Source: Chitinophaga sp. CF418
GTDB taxonomy: Bacteria > Bacteroidota > Bacteroidia > Chitinophagales > Chitinophagaceae
DNA: 64,000 bases
Direction of reading: 5' to 3'
Assembly (NCBI RefSeq): GCF_900142925.1
Contig: NZ_FRCN01000003.1
Span: 337,300 to 401,299, forward strand
Each line of letters begins with the position of its first letter. Within the stretch, counting starts at the first letter, position 1. The notes under the pieces were generated by a model that ran no database searches, was not told the origin of the DNA, and saw only the letters and a program-made list of their open reading frames with translations. This document shows positions 34,747-44,165 of the stretch, in pieces. Made by a program: the position numbers and the translations under genes.

Positions 34747-36396
34747 ATGAACGCTTATATCAAACATATTCACCGGTTTCTGGCAGTAGCAGGTTGCAGT
34801 GCAGCAGGTATATTGATGCATCAGCAGGCATACGCGCAGGAGAACCTGAAAGAGGAAACTATCGATATCATTTCCAATTACCGCCCCAAACTGCGGGACG
34901 CGGCAAAACTGAACCTGACAGCTTCCCTGCCTGGTTTTGATACTACCCGTCCGCGTCTGCAGTACCAGGTACCGGCCCTGAACCTTTATTTCATGTACCA
35001 GCCCATTCCGCTTAAACCGCTGGCGCTGGGTAAGGATTCACTGAGCCAGTTACAGAACAATTTTATCAAAGTTGGTTATGGTAACCTCAGCACGCCACTG
35101 ATACAGGCAGGTTTTGGTACCGGCAGGCAGGAGAAATATAACTTCGGATTGTATGTGAACTACACATCTTCCAAGGGAGATATCAAAAACCAGGACTACA
35201 GCGCCCTCAATGTGTTGGGTTCAGGTACTTACTTCACTCCTCTCTGGGAAGTGAATGGCAGTATCGGGTACGACCGTAACCAGGTGCATTATTATGGGTA
35301 TGATCATGCAACGCTGGAATTCTCTAAAAACGATGTCAGGCAGACCTTCAACCAGTTCACCGCGCAGGTGGGCGTAAAGAACAGGACACTGAACGACTGG
35401 GCATTTAAATTCGAGCCTTCCGCTAAGTTCATCTACTTCAGCGATTCCTATAAACGTAAGGAGCCTACCGCAATCTTAAAGATCCCGGTATCAAAGCAGC
35501 TGTTTGAGGACATTTACCTGAGAGCTGAGGGTATCTTTGACCTGTCTTCCTTTAAAGAAGACGATCATGCGCAGATCAACAACAACGTAGTGGCCATTCA
35601 CCCGGCGCTGGAGATCATCAAACCGCGCTTCGTATTACATGCAGGTGTAAACCCTACCTGGACCAACAGTAAGTTCTACCTGCTGCCAGACATCGTGAAC
35701 GAGTCGCACATCATCTACAAGAAAGTGATCCTGAGCAGTGGATGGATCTCTTACGTTAACAAGAACAGCTACCGTAACCTGGCTAACCAGAATCCGTTCA
35801 TCGGCAGCTATGGCGAAGGTATCCTGAACACAAGAATAGAAGAGAAATACACCGGTATCAAAGGAACGATCGGCAGCCACTTCAACTACAATACCAAATT
35901 TGCCGCTGTTACCTGGCATAACCTGCCGCTGTTCGTGAATGACAGCATTGACGGTAAAACCTTCTACACCAAAAACGAAGAGGAGTTAAAAGCCTTCAAC
36001 CTGCATGCAGAAGTAGGTTATATACAGGAAGAAAAGTTCCAGCTGAGACTAGCGTTCGACTGGTTCAACTATAACAAACAGAAGACCGAGATCAAGCCCT
36101 GGGGCCTGATCCCTTTCCAGGCAGACGCTTTTGCACAGTATACTATTGCTAAAAAGCTGCATCTGAATGCGAACCTGTACTACCTGGGTGGTACTTATTA
36201 CCAGGTATTTGCTACGCAGGATTTCGACAAAACCAAAGGTAAATGGGACCTGAGCGCCGGTGCGAATTACGATATTGGCAAGAATTTCAACATCTGGGTG
36301 AATGCCAATAACCTGTTTAATTCCAAATACCAGCGGTGGTACGGATACCCCACTTACGGCCTGAATGTACTGGGAGGCGTGATGATTAAATTTTAA
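34747..36396 (+). CDS. Outer-membrane beta-barrel protein (TonB-receptor-like barrel without plug)
   Basis: 549 aa with a signal peptide ending in AYA before QEN. After a short N-terminal segment (ETIDIISNYRPKLRDAAKLN) there are about 20 amphipathic strands with aromatic ends (NFIKVGYGNLSTPLIQAGFG, FNIWVNANNLFNSKYQRWYG). The C-terminal VLGGVMIKF ends in Phe, as expected of a BAM substrate. The length and last strands resemble TonB-dependent receptors, but there is no plug domain or TonB box. Likely works with the TPR protein that precedes it by 17 bases. Confidence 0.82.
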   Translation: MNAYIKHIHRFLAVAGCSAAGILMHQQAYAQENLKEETIDIISNYRPKLRDAAKLNLTASLPGFDTTRPRLQYQVPALNLYFMYQPIPLKPLALGKDSLSQLQNNFIKVGYGNLSTPLIQAGFGTGRQEKYNFGLYVNYTSSKGDIKNQDYSALNVLGSGTYFTPLWEVNGSIGYDRNQVHYYGYDHATLEFSKNDVRQTFNQFTAQVGVKNRTLNDWAFKFEPSAKFIYFSDSYKRKEPTAILKIPVSKQLFEDIYLRAEGIFDLSSFKEDDHAQINNNVVAIHPALEIIKPRFVLHAGVNPTWTNSKFYLLPDIVNESHIIYKKVILSSGWISYVNKNSYRNLANQNPFIGSYGEGILNTRIEEKYTGIKGTIGSHFNYNTKFAAVTWHNLPLFVNDSIDGKTFYTKNEEELKAFNLHAEVGYIQEEKFQLRLAFDWFNYNKQKTEIKPWGLIPFQADAFAQYTIAKKLHLNANLYYLGGTYYQVFATQDFDKTKGKWDLSAGANYDIGKNFNIWVNANNLFNSKYQRWYGYPTYGLNVLGGVMIKF

Positions 36397-36426
36397 AATC
36401 GTAAAATTGCAGTCATAATCAAGGAT

Positions 36427-36473
36427 TAAGGATCAGGAATTAAGATAATATATTGCCCCATTCCTGATCCTTA
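36427..36473. repeat. Intergenic palindrome, best copy of the AATCAGGAAT family
   Basis: TAAGGATCAGGAAT (36427-36440) and its perfect complement (36460-36473) with a 19-base loop. It lies between the barrel gene and the HU-CCDC81 gene. There is no T-run, so it is a weak terminator at best. Confidence 0.65.
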
Positions 36474-36527
36474 GCTCCTGATTTCGTTCGAGAGAGTCAT
36501 TTTATAATAATAGGAATATCTACGTAA

Positions 36528-37583
36528 TTGGTACTACAGCAATACATACAGGAAATTTTGTTCAGGCAGCATACCTGCTGTCTGCCCCAACTAGGCGTAT
36601 TCAAATTGACGCATACCCCGGCACGTTACGATGTTACCAATAAAACAATATCCCCTCCGGGAGAGATCATCACATTTGAGGAAACATTGACAAACGACGG
36701 AGGCCTGGTGGAATGGATCTCCCAGAAAGAGCTGCTGGTGCCTGCCATTGCGCAGCTCAAGATGGAGAAATACATAGATGATTTCAAGCAGCTCCTGAAA
36801 AAGGGCGAGCCTGTTGTAATACCCGGTGTGGGAATATTACGTGCCAATACAGTGGGCAGGATCTCCTTTGAACAGGAACCGCCTGCCATTACCAGAGATG
36901 TACTGCACGTCAGCCCGGTGATCAGGCAGGATGCCAGTCACAAAGTAACTGTAGGTACGAAGGAAGTAGTGAATAAGCAAGTGGTAGATCACCTGACGGC
37001 ATCGGCATCTTCTTCTTCAACCTCATCCGCATCTTCAGTTCCCCCGGCGGCGTCTTCCGATCAGGGAGTTAAACCGCCCACAACGACTGCCACTACAACA
37101 CCGGCAACAGAGGACTACGAATACGAAGAATATACAAGGGAAATACCCTCCAAATTGCGCTGGCTGTGGATCGCTATCCCTGTAGCCTCAGTGGCGACTG
37201 CTGTTATTGTATGGTATTCCGTCAACAAGAACAGGCCAGAGATCACAAGAGCAGAGAGTGCTCTAAATCCGGCCCCTGTTGAGGCAGAGCCCGCACCTGA
37301 GCCACCAGCAGTGGACAGTTCCGCCCAGGCAGCTGCAACACCGGCTGTGCTGGAATATGATGTTATTTTCCAGGTATATAAAGCCAGAAAGGCGGCAGAA
37401 AACATGTATAGAACGCGAACAGCATGGAAGCAACCAGTAGTGCTGAGAACCAATGCTGATTCCTCCAAATTTATGTTGGGCGAACACTTTAGCACTCCTC
37501 CGGTCGATACCACTGCTATCAAAGATTCGATAGCCAAGAAGTATGGTGTAACTAAAGTCTTTCTTGAGCTGAGTAAGCCATAA
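36528..37583 (+). CDS. HU-CCDC81 domain protein with transmembrane segment and SPOR-like C-terminus
   Basis: 351 aa from a TTG start at 36528 (MVLQQYIQEILFRQHTCCLP); no ATG suits the domain boundary. Two HU-CCDC81-type subdomains fill residues 1-125 (LPQLGVFKLTHTPARYD, GEPVVIPGVGILRANTVGR). Then comes a Ser/Thr/Pro-rich linker, one membrane helix (WLWIAIPVASVATAVIVWYS, about 207-226), an acidic-Pro linker, and a C-terminal module (EYDVIFQVYKARKAAENMYR, KYGVTKVFLELSKP) that looks like a degenerate SPOR domain. It may link DNA or cytosolic partners to the cell wall. A strong terminator follows. Confidence 0.85.
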   Translation: MVLQQYIQEILFRQHTCCLPQLGVFKLTHTPARYDVTNKTISPPGEIITFEETLTNDGGLVEWISQKELLVPAIAQLKMEKYIDDFKQLLKKGEPVVIPGVGILRANTVGRISFEQEPPAITRDVLHVSPVIRQDASHKVTVGTKEVVNKQVVDHLTASASSSSTSSASSVPPAASSDQGVKPPTTTATTTPATEDYEYEEYTREIPSKLRWLWIAIPVASVATAVIVWYSVNKNRPEITRAESALNPAPVEAEPAPEPPAVDSSAQAAATPAVLEYDVIFQVYKARKAAENMYRTRTAWKQPVVLRTNADSSKFMLGEHFSTPPVDTTAIKDSIAKKYGVTKVFLELSKP

Positions 37584-38016
37584 GAGTGATCTACATGATC
37601 CCAAACGGGCAAACATACAAGGCGGGGTAGTATTTCCTTTATTTCGGAAATACTACCCCGCCTCTTTTTATACAATCTACAATCTGAAGTTTCAAAATGC
37701 TGTCACCTCCGGATATGGCGACGGCCACGAGGCGCTTTAATTGCAGGTAGAGCTCCCGGACCTTATCCCTTTGAGGGGGCCGAAACATTCGACAGGGGTT
37801 AAATAGCAATCCAAAGCTGAAACATCTGACAACACACAACAGCACGTCCTCTCAGCGGGATACAACCCGGGGACCTGTCAACCGAAGGTATCCCCCCTCG
37901 TCCCCCTGGCAACAGACAATAGCCCTCCCTAAGGCAAAATGCCTCTTCGTGGAAACTACAGCCAGCTCTGATCCTGAATTACTTGGGGAAACGTGTACCC
38001 TGGAGCTATAGATACA
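37584..38016. other. Intergenic region between convergent genes
   Basis: 433 bases. It holds the terminator at 37621-37669 and then about 350 bases without a supported gene. GGGATAC/GTATCCC inverted copies near 37858 and 37889 could form a structured transcript. A segment near 37770-37795 resembles the 5' end of tmRNA but lacks the rest of that molecule. A 50-codon minus-strand frame (37639-37788) reads through the terminator and is not convincing. Confidence 0.45.
37621..37669 (+). terminator. Terminator after the HU-CCDC81 gene
   Basis: GGCGGGGTAGTATTTCC (37621-37637), an 8-base loop and the perfect 17-bp complement (37646-37662), then TCTTTTT. Strong intrinsic terminator. Confidence 0.9.
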
Positions 38017-38910
38017 CTAAATCTCTTTTGCAACAATATCCAGCCCTTCTTCAAAACTATGGGGAGCAAAACCCAGCTCTTTCACAGCCTTGTCTATAAC
38101 AAAACCTGTTTTAGCGGGGCGTTTGGCAGGCTGTGTGAAGCTTTTGGCGTCTACCTTTTCAAGAAGCTGTGTGTTCAGTTTAAAATAACCGGCGGTTTGT
38201 AGTGCCATCTGATAAGGGGTCAGTGTTTCCTTGCCGGAGATATGGAATATGCCGGTGGCCTTTTTGTCTGCTACCAGCTTACATCCCGCTGCAAGGTCCT
38301 GTACAAGCGTAGGAGTACGCCACTGATCATCCACAACCTTCAGTTTTTTTCCCTGCTCCAGATTGCTCTTTACCCAGGTGATAATGTTGCTCCGTTTAGG
38401 ATCTGCCGCAACGCCATATACCAGTACCGTACGTACGATAGCCCACGGAAGCTTACTGTTACGGACCATACTCTCTGCCGCTACCTTGCTGGAGCCATAA
38501 TAGCTGATGGGGTTGACTACGTCCTCTTCCGCATAGGGTCCCTGTAAACCGTCAAATACAAAGTCGGTGGACAGGAAAATGAAGAAGGTGTTGTGCTTTT
38601 CAGCAGCCTGCAATAAATAACGGGTTGCCGCTACATTCGTGTCCCAGCAGAGGTCTTTATTGCGTTCACAGTCATCTACCTGGGTCATAGCGGCAGCATG
38701 GATGAGTATATCCGGCTGATGCTTTTCCAGCAGGTGCCGCACACTGGTGGCGTCCCGCAGATTGGTAGCTTCGTAGGTATATCCCGTCTGCATCGGCAGG
38801 CGGTTCGGGCCTCTTCCGCTGGCTATTACCTGATACCGGCCATCCTCCAAAAAAACTGGAATAAGGTGCTGGCCCAATAATCCGTTGCTTCCTGTGATTA
38901 ATACCTTCAT
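38017..38910 (-). CDS. RmlD-like dTDP-4-dehydrorhamnose reductase / SDR-family sugar-nucleotide reductase
   Basis: 297 aa. Extended SDR fold with GSNGLLGQHL (GxxGxxG), LSTDFVFDGLQGPYAEED with the S/T-type catalytic residue and YYGSSKVAAE with the YxxxK motif, then NIITWVKSNLEQG. RmlD-family enzymes reduce dTDP-4-keto-rhamnose; the protein may also act on another dTDP-sugar. No other rml gene lies nearby, so the substrate is inferred. Confidence 0.9.
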   Translation of the reverse strand: MKVLITGSNGLLGQHLIPVFLEDGRYQVIASGRGPNRLPMQTGYTYEATNLRDATSVRHLLEKHQPDILIHAAAMTQVDDCERNKDLCWDTNVAATRYLLQAAEKHNTFFIFLSTDFVFDGLQGPYAEEDVVNPISYYGSSKVAAESMVRNSKLPWAIVRTVLVYGVAADPKRSNIITWVKSNLEQGKKLKVVDDQWRTPTLVQDLAAGCKLVADKKATGIFHISGKETLTPYQMALQTAGYFKLNTQLLEKVDAKSFTQPAKRPAKTGFVIDKAVKELGFAPHSFEEGLDIVAKEI

Positions 38911-39092
38911 TTCTATGCCTTTTACTAAAATTACGAATTCAGTTTCAATTCCGAATTACCAATTACAGTGGAACAGGAGGATTATATCCATTCTTATCTG
39001 TAATAGCGAGGCACTGAACCCGCAGCCGTAAGGCCCCAGGTCAGGTAATACACTGTAAACTGCGGGCTGCCGGGCTTAAAGCTATACTGCAT

Positions 39093-39120
39093 AAAAAAAG
39101 CCGTATCGGTGTGATACGGC
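39093..39120 (-). terminator. Terminator after the prolyl oligopeptidase gene
   Basis: On the minus strand GCCGTATC, a 5-base loop and GATACGGC are followed by seven T. It lies 26 bases after the stop of the leftward peptidase gene. Confidence 0.9.
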
Positions 39121-39145
39121 CTTTGACGTTAATGAGTCTATATAT

Positions 39146-41272
39146 TTATTTAATGCTCATACCCAGGTTATACATGGTGAATGCCCAGATATCAGCTGAT
39201 TCGTCGATCAGTTTGGAAGTCGGTTTACCGGCTCCATGGCCTGCCTGGGTTTCTATACGTATAAGCGTTGGGTTAGTACCGGCGTTGGCTGCCTGCAGGG
39301 TAGCAGCAAATTTAAAAGAGTGCGCTGGTACTACACGGTCATCATGATCAGCTGTTGTGATCAGGGTAGCCGGGTACTGCGTACCTGCTTTCAGGTTATG
39401 CAGCGGAGAGTATTTGTACAGGTAGGGGAATTGATCTGCCTTAGCACTTGTACCAAACTCAGTCACCCATGCCCAACCGATAGTGAAGTTCTGGAAACGC
39501 AGCATATCCATCACTCCTACTGCAGGCAATGCTACCTTGAACAGGTCAGGGCGTTGTGTCATACAGGCGCCAACCAGCAATCCTCCGTTGGAACCGCCAC
39601 GGATAGCCAGTTTGGAAGGACTGGTATATTTAGAGCTTACCAGGAATTCCGCAGCTCCGATGAAGTCATCAAATACGTTCTGCTTTTTTTCCAGCATACC
39701 AGCCTTGTGCCATGCTTCGCCATATTCACTGCCACCTCTCAGAGATACTACTGCATAAATGCCTCCCTGCTCCATGAAGAAAAGGTTGGAGACGCTGAAC
39801 CCGGGCGTCATAGGAATATTGAATCCACCATAACCGTAGAGCAGTACAGGATTCTGGCCGTTCAGTTTAAGACCTTTCTTATAAGACAGGAAGACAGGTA
39901 CCTTAGTACCATCCTTGCTGGTAAAGAAAAGCTGTTTGGTCTCATAGTCCTCCTGGCGGAATTTTACCTCTGTTTTAGCGAAGAGGCTTGACTTCCCTGT
40001 GGCAATGTCATATTTATAAATAGTTGCCGGGGCCACAAAAGATGTAAAGGAATAGAAGAACTCCTTATCCTTGGCAGTTGCGGCAAAACCACTGGCAGTA
40101 CCAATGCCCGGCAGGGCAATCTGCCAGTCCAGCTTACCATCGTAATTATATTGTGCTACCCTTGAAGAGGCGTCTTTCAGATAAGTGGCAAACAATCTTT
40201 TGCCGGCAGTGCTTACACCCTGTAATACCTCCTTCTGCTCGGGGATGATCAGCTTACGGCTGGAGGGATTCTTCGGATCTACAAGCTCTACCTTATAATT
40301 GGGTGCACCCTCGTTGGTGATCAGCAGCAGCTTATCGCCATCATTATCGATCACGTTAGGCTCAAACTCGAACCCTTTTACCAGCAGCTTAAATTCTTTC
40401 TGGGCAGGGTCCTGCAGGTCCCAGTAAGATAACTGGTTGCCGGATGTGCCTTCAGACTCATGCAGGATGAGGAAGCGTTCGTCTTCCGTAGCTTCTACAC
40501 CGAGGTTGCGCAACGGGTGTTCCTTGTCCTGGTAGATCAGCTCATCCTGCTCCTGGGAGCTGCCCAGGCGATGGTAGTATACCTTATGGAATTCGTTCTT
40601 TTTAGACAGCTTGCTCTCTTCTGTAGGCTTGTCATAGCGGCTGTAGTAAAAGCCATCCTTCCGCCAGGAGATGCCGCTGAACTTGATCCAGTCTATTGAG
40701 TCTTTCAGCAGCTGTTTGCTTTCCACATCCATTATAAAGGCCTGTTGCCAGTCTGAACCTGCCTTGGCGATCTGGTAGGCCACATATTTCGCATCTTTTG
40801 AAAAAGAGAGGCTTCCGAGCGCTACTGTACCAGCGTCTGAGAACTTGTTGGGATCGATGAAAACCTCGGGAGTGCCTGTAAGAGATTTCTGGCGGTACAG
40901 CACAGCCTGATTCTGCAGACCATCATTTTTAAAGAAGTAGTAATAGTCACCCTTTTTGTAAGGTGTCCCTATTTTAGGATAGTTCCACAGTTCTTCCAGC
41001 CTCTTCTTAACAGCTCCGTGAAAAGGTATCTTGTCGAGGTAAGCGTTGGTAACGACGTTTTCAGCCTTCACCCATGCTTTTGTTTCAGGGCTGTTATCAT
41101 CTTCCAGCCAACGATACGGATCGGCTACAATAGTACCATGGTAGTTATCGGTAACGTCTGTTTTATTAGCTTGCGGATAAATAATTCCTGTCTGTTGTGC
41201 TATTGCAGGTCCTGTTATCATAAATAAATACAAAAAAGTAAAGATAGGGCGTCTGAGTTTATGTGCTTTCAT
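39146..41272 (-). CDS. Prolyl oligopeptidase (S9A), secreted
   Basis: 708 aa with a signal peptide (FLYLFMITGPAIAQQ). The N-terminal residues YPQANKTDVTDNYHG and VADPYRWLEDDNSPET are the S9A signature, followed by a seven-bladed propeller. The hydrolase domain has GGSNGG (Ser561), DHDDRVVP (Asp) and AGHGAGKP (His). It cleaves short peptides after proline and probably acts in the periplasm. Single-gene unit with its own terminator. It is a different S9 subfamily from the 922-aa enzyme at 20385. Confidence 0.95.
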   Translation of the reverse strand: MKAHKLRRPIFTFLYLFMITGPAIAQQTGIIYPQANKTDVTDNYHGTIVADPYRWLEDDNSPETKAWVKAENVVTNAYLDKIPFHGAVKKRLEELWNYPKIGTPYKKGDYYYFFKNDGLQNQAVLYRQKSLTGTPEVFIDPNKFSDAGTVALGSLSFSKDAKYVAYQIAKAGSDWQQAFIMDVESKQLLKDSIDWIKFSGISWRKDGFYYSRYDKPTEESKLSKKNEFHKVYYHRLGSSQEQDELIYQDKEHPLRNLGVEATEDERFLILHESEGTSGNQLSYWDLQDPAQKEFKLLVKGFEFEPNVIDNDGDKLLLITNEGAPNYKVELVDPKNPSSRKLIIPEQKEVLQGVSTAGKRLFATYLKDASSRVAQYNYDGKLDWQIALPGIGTASGFAATAKDKEFFYSFTSFVAPATIYKYDIATGKSSLFAKTEVKFRQEDYETKQLFFTSKDGTKVPVFLSYKKGLKLNGQNPVLLYGYGGFNIPMTPGFSVSNLFFMEQGGIYAVVSLRGGSEYGEAWHKAGMLEKKQNVFDDFIGAAEFLVSSKYTSPSKLAIRGGSNGGLLVGACMTQRPDLFKVALPAVGVMDMLRFQNFTIGWAWVTEFGTSAKADQFPYLYKYSPLHNLKAGTQYPATLITTADHDDRVVPAHSFKFAATLQAANAGTNPTLIRIETQAGHGAGKPTSKLIDESADIWAFTMYNLGMSIK

Positions 41273-41604
41273 CTGAATTGTTTGGGTTTACATTTAAATT
41301 ATATCTATGTATATTTTTTAAAAAATTTGTCAGGTTGGTTAATTAAAAATGAAAATTTCATGTAATTCATCAGAATACTATTAGAAAGAATACGCAAAAT
41401 GTTATTTTTGTGCGCCACTTAGATATTTTCCTGGCAATTTATGCATAAGCAGCGTGATTTTCAGGAAAAAAGGTAAAAGCAGGGGGTTGGAAAACAGGGG
41501 ATGCAATATCACACGTTAGGGGTATTTCGAGGATATAGAAGCTAAAAAGACACCGGATTCCCTGAATCCAACATAAAAACGTAGAGAGGGAAATAAACAT
41601 AACT
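41273..41604. other. Intergenic region upstream of pfkA
   Basis: 332 bases, AT-rich, between the divergent peptidase and pfkA genes. It holds a likely pfkA promoter (41381-41410) and a leader of about 190 bases, long for this genome, in which nothing else is recognised. Confidence 0.45.
41381..41410 (+). promoter_or_regulatory. Candidate promoter of pfkA-pyk
   Basis: TTAG (41381-41384), an 18-base spacer and TATTTTTG (41403-41410), followed by TGCGCC. The -7 box is good and the -33 box weak. Confidence 0.45.
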
Positions 41605-42585
41605 ATGAAAAAAGTTTCTAACATCGCAGTCCTTACATCAGGTGGAGACGCGCCGGGCATGAATGCCGCCGTTCGTGCAGTTGTAAGGACCGGAATTTAC
41701 CATCAGTTAAATGTGTATGGTGTTATGTATGGCTACAGGGGAATGCTGAAGAATGAAATATTTCCCTTGGAGTCCAAGTCTGTGGCCAATATCATTCAGC
41801 GCGGGGGTACCATTTTAAAGACCGCACGTTGTAAAGAGTTTTATGAAGCGGAAGGCAGACAGAAAGCCTACGAAAATCTCAAGAAGCACAATATTGATGG
41901 TATCGTAGTTATCGGGGGAGACGGTTCATTCAACGGAGCATATAAGATGAGCCAGGAATTTGACATTCCATGTATCGGTTTACCAGGCACTATCGACAAG
42001 GATATTGCAGGTACTGATTTTACCATTGGTTTTGATACGGCAGTGAACACAGCTGTGGATGCTATTGACAAGATCCGCGATACAGCTGATGCGCACGACC
42101 GTTTATTTGTTATAGAAGTAATGGGACGTGATGCAGGTTATATTGCCCTGCACAGTGGTATTTCTACTGGTGCTGAGCACATCATGACCCCAGAACACCT
42201 GATCGATGTACAGGATATTATAGAAGATCTGCAGACCAACGAGCGCCGCAGGAAGCTGGTGAATATCATTGTAGTTGCTGAAGGTTCCATCGCCGGCGGC
42301 GCTGAAGAAGTAGCCCGTCAGGTAAAAGCCAGCTGTCCGCAGCTGGATACACGTGTATGTATCCTCGGACACATACAACGTGGTGGCTCTCCCTCCTGCC
42401 AGGACCGTATCCTGGCCAGCCGTATGGGTTATGCAGCAGTAGAAGCACTGTTGAACGGTACTTCTAATGTTATGGTAGGCATTGTAAACAACAAAATCCA
42501 ATATACCCCTCTGGAACAGGCTATCAAAGCCAAAGAACACCTCGATCCGGAATGGTTAAAGATGGTTAAAATACTTGCGAGTTAA
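41605..42585 (+). CDS. pfkA: ATP-dependent 6-phosphofructokinase
   Basis: 326 aa, full length. TSGGDAPGMNAAVRAVVRTG, IGGDGSFNGAYKM and the PGTIDKDIAGTDFTIGFDTA catalytic segment are diagnostic. The last holds the catalytic Asp of TIDxD. GGDGS fits an ATP-dependent rather than PPi-dependent enzyme. It makes fructose 1,6-bisphosphate in glycolysis. The pyruvate kinase gene follows after 11 bases, so the two committed glycolytic steps are co-expressed. Confidence 0.97.
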   Translation: MKKVSNIAVLTSGGDAPGMNAAVRAVVRTGIYHQLNVYGVMYGYRGMLKNEIFPLESKSVANIIQRGGTILKTARCKEFYEAEGRQKAYENLKKHNIDGIVVIGGDGSFNGAYKMSQEFDIPCIGLPGTIDKDIAGTDFTIGFDTAVNTAVDAIDKIRDTADAHDRLFVIEVMGRDAGYIALHSGISTGAEHIMTPEHLIDVQDIIEDLQTNERRRKLVNIIVVAEGSIAGGAEEVARQVKASCPQLDTRVCILGHIQRGGSPSCQDRILASRMGYAAVEALLNGTSNVMVGIVNNKIQYTPLEQAIKAKEHLDPEWLKMVKILAS

Positions 42586-42596
42586 AAAATAGAGCT

Positions 42597-44087
42597 ATGA
42601 GTACAAAAGATTTATCAAAATACGTACACAAACAGATGGATCATGAAGCTTCCCGTGCGCATTCCCAGCACAAAACCAAAATCGTGGCAACTGTCGGCCC
42701 GGCCTGCGATACCTATGAAGGCTTACTGGCATTAGTAAGAGCCGGCGTTAACGTGTTCCGTCTGAACTTTTCACATGGCTCTCACGAGGATAAACTGCGT
42801 ATTATCCAGTATATCCGTCAGATCAACAAAACTGAGCCTTACAATGTAGCCATCCTGGCTGACCTGCAAGGCCCTAAACTGCGTGTTGGTGAGATCGAGA
42901 ACAATGCATTACCACTGGTAGCTGGTCAGATCCTGACCTTCGTAAATGAGAAAGTGGTAGGTAATGCTGTAAAGATCTACGTTTCCTACGCAGACCTACA
43001 TAAAGACGTTAAACCAGGTCAGAAAATCCTCCTGGATGACGGTAAAATTGAAACAATAGTAAGAGAGATCACTGCCGATGGCGAGATCAAAGCTGAAGTG
43101 AGCCTGCCAGGTGTATTGTCTTCCAAGAAAGGCTTCAACCTGCCAGACACTAAAGTTTCCCTGCCGGCTCTGACCGAAAAAGATATCGTGGACCTGGAAT
43201 TCATCATCGATCAGGAATGTGACTGGGTTGCCCTGTCCTTCGTTAGACACGTAGATGACCTCCTGCTGATCCGCAAACGCCTGAAAGAACGTAATTCCAA
43301 AATGAAGGTGATCTCCAAGATCGAGAAACCTGAAGCAATTGCGAACCTGAAGGAAATCATCTGGGAAAGCGACGGCGTAATGATCGCCCGTGGTGACCTG
43401 GGTGTGGAACTGCCTGTTGAGCAGATCCCAATGATCCAGAAAGATATTATCCGTAAATGTATCCACCGTGCTAAGCCTGTAATCGTGGCTACGCAGATGA
43501 TGGAAAGCATGATAGACCGTACCCGTCCTAACCGTAGTGAGATCACTGACGTAGCGAACGCGGTACTGGAAGGTGCTGATGCCGTAATGCTGAGTGGTGA
43601 GACCGCAACAGGTCAATTCCCTGAGCTGGTGATCCAGACCATGAGAAAGATCATCGGTGAAGTAGAGAAAGAAGACATCATCTACAATCGTAACCTGATC
43701 CCTCACCGCCACTCTCCTACCTTCCTGAGCGATGCCCTGTGCTACAACGCCTGTAAGATGGCAGAAGACCTGGATGCAGATGCGCTGATCGGTATGACCC
43801 AGAGCGGTTACACCGGTTTCATGCTGAGCAGCTACCGTCCACGCTCTCCGCTGTTCATCTTCACCAAAGAAAAAACACTGGTGAATCAGCTGAGCCTGAG
43901 CTGGGGTGTACGTGCGTTCTTCTATGATGGTGAAGAAGGCCTGGATGAGATCATCTCTGACCAGATCAACATCCTGAAAGAAAGAGGTTTCGTGCAACCA
44001 GCTGACGTTGTAGTGAACACCGGCAGCACACCAGTAGCAGAACACCTGCCTACCAACACGATCAAGATCTCTACCGTTGCTGAATAA
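42597..44087 (+). CDS. pyk: Pyruvate kinase
   Basis: 496 aa. Barrel core with TKIVATVGPACDTYEGL, GVNVFRLNFSHGSHEDK, SKIEKPEA (catalytic Lys region), ARGDLGVELP, KPVIVATQMMESM and SGETATGQFP; the C-terminal allosteric domain follows. It makes pyruvate and ATP from PEP. The N-terminal 20 residues (STKDLSKYVHKQMDHEASRA) are longer than in many homologues. Second gene of the pfkA-pyk operon, ended by a perfect bidirectional terminator. Confidence 0.98.
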   Translation: MSTKDLSKYVHKQMDHEASRAHSQHKTKIVATVGPACDTYEGLLALVRAGVNVFRLNFSHGSHEDKLRIIQYIRQINKTEPYNVAILADLQGPKLRVGEIENNALPLVAGQILTFVNEKVVGNAVKIYVSYADLHKDVKPGQKILLDDGKIETIVREITADGEIKAEVSLPGVLSSKKGFNLPDTKVSLPALTEKDIVDLEFIIDQECDWVALSFVRHVDDLLLIRKRLKERNSKMKVISKIEKPEAIANLKEIIWESDGVMIARGDLGVELPVEQIPMIQKDIIRKCIHRAKPVIVATQMMESMIDRTRPNRSEITDVANAVLEGADAVMLSGETATGQFPELVIQTMRKIIGEVEKEDIIYNRNLIPHRHSPTFLSDALCYNACKMAEDLDADALIGMTQSGYTGFMLSSYRPRSPLFIFTKEKTLVNQLSLSWGVRAFFYDGEEGLDEIISDQINILKERGFVQPADVVVNTGSTPVAEHLPTNTIKISTVAE

Positions 44088-44110
44088 GCGGGAACGGAAC
44101 AACATTATAT

Positions 44111-44149
44111 AAATAAAAAGGTCTCGTATTAAACGAGACCTTTTTATTT
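44111..44149. terminator. Bidirectional terminator between pyk and the TonB receptor gene
   Basis: AAATAAAAAGGTCTCGT (44111-44127), a 5-base loop and its exact 17-base complement (44133-44149). T-runs lie on both sides, so it serves both convergent genes. Confidence 0.92.
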
Positions 44150-44165
44150 ATACTTACATCATCCA

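Noticed and set aside
37765-37800. tmRNA (ssrA) 5' end
   Set aside because: GGGGCC and ATTCGACAGG are present, but the spacing is shorter than in known tmRNAs, and no tag codons or 3' TTCGAATCCC-like arm with CCA follows within the available space.
37639-37845. 68-aa minus-strand frame
   Set aside because: It reads through the perfect terminator hairpin and has a Cys-rich, non-protein-like start.
42996-44105. 369-aa minus-strand frame
   Set aside because: Antisense to pyruvate kinase; a long shadow frame with no family match.
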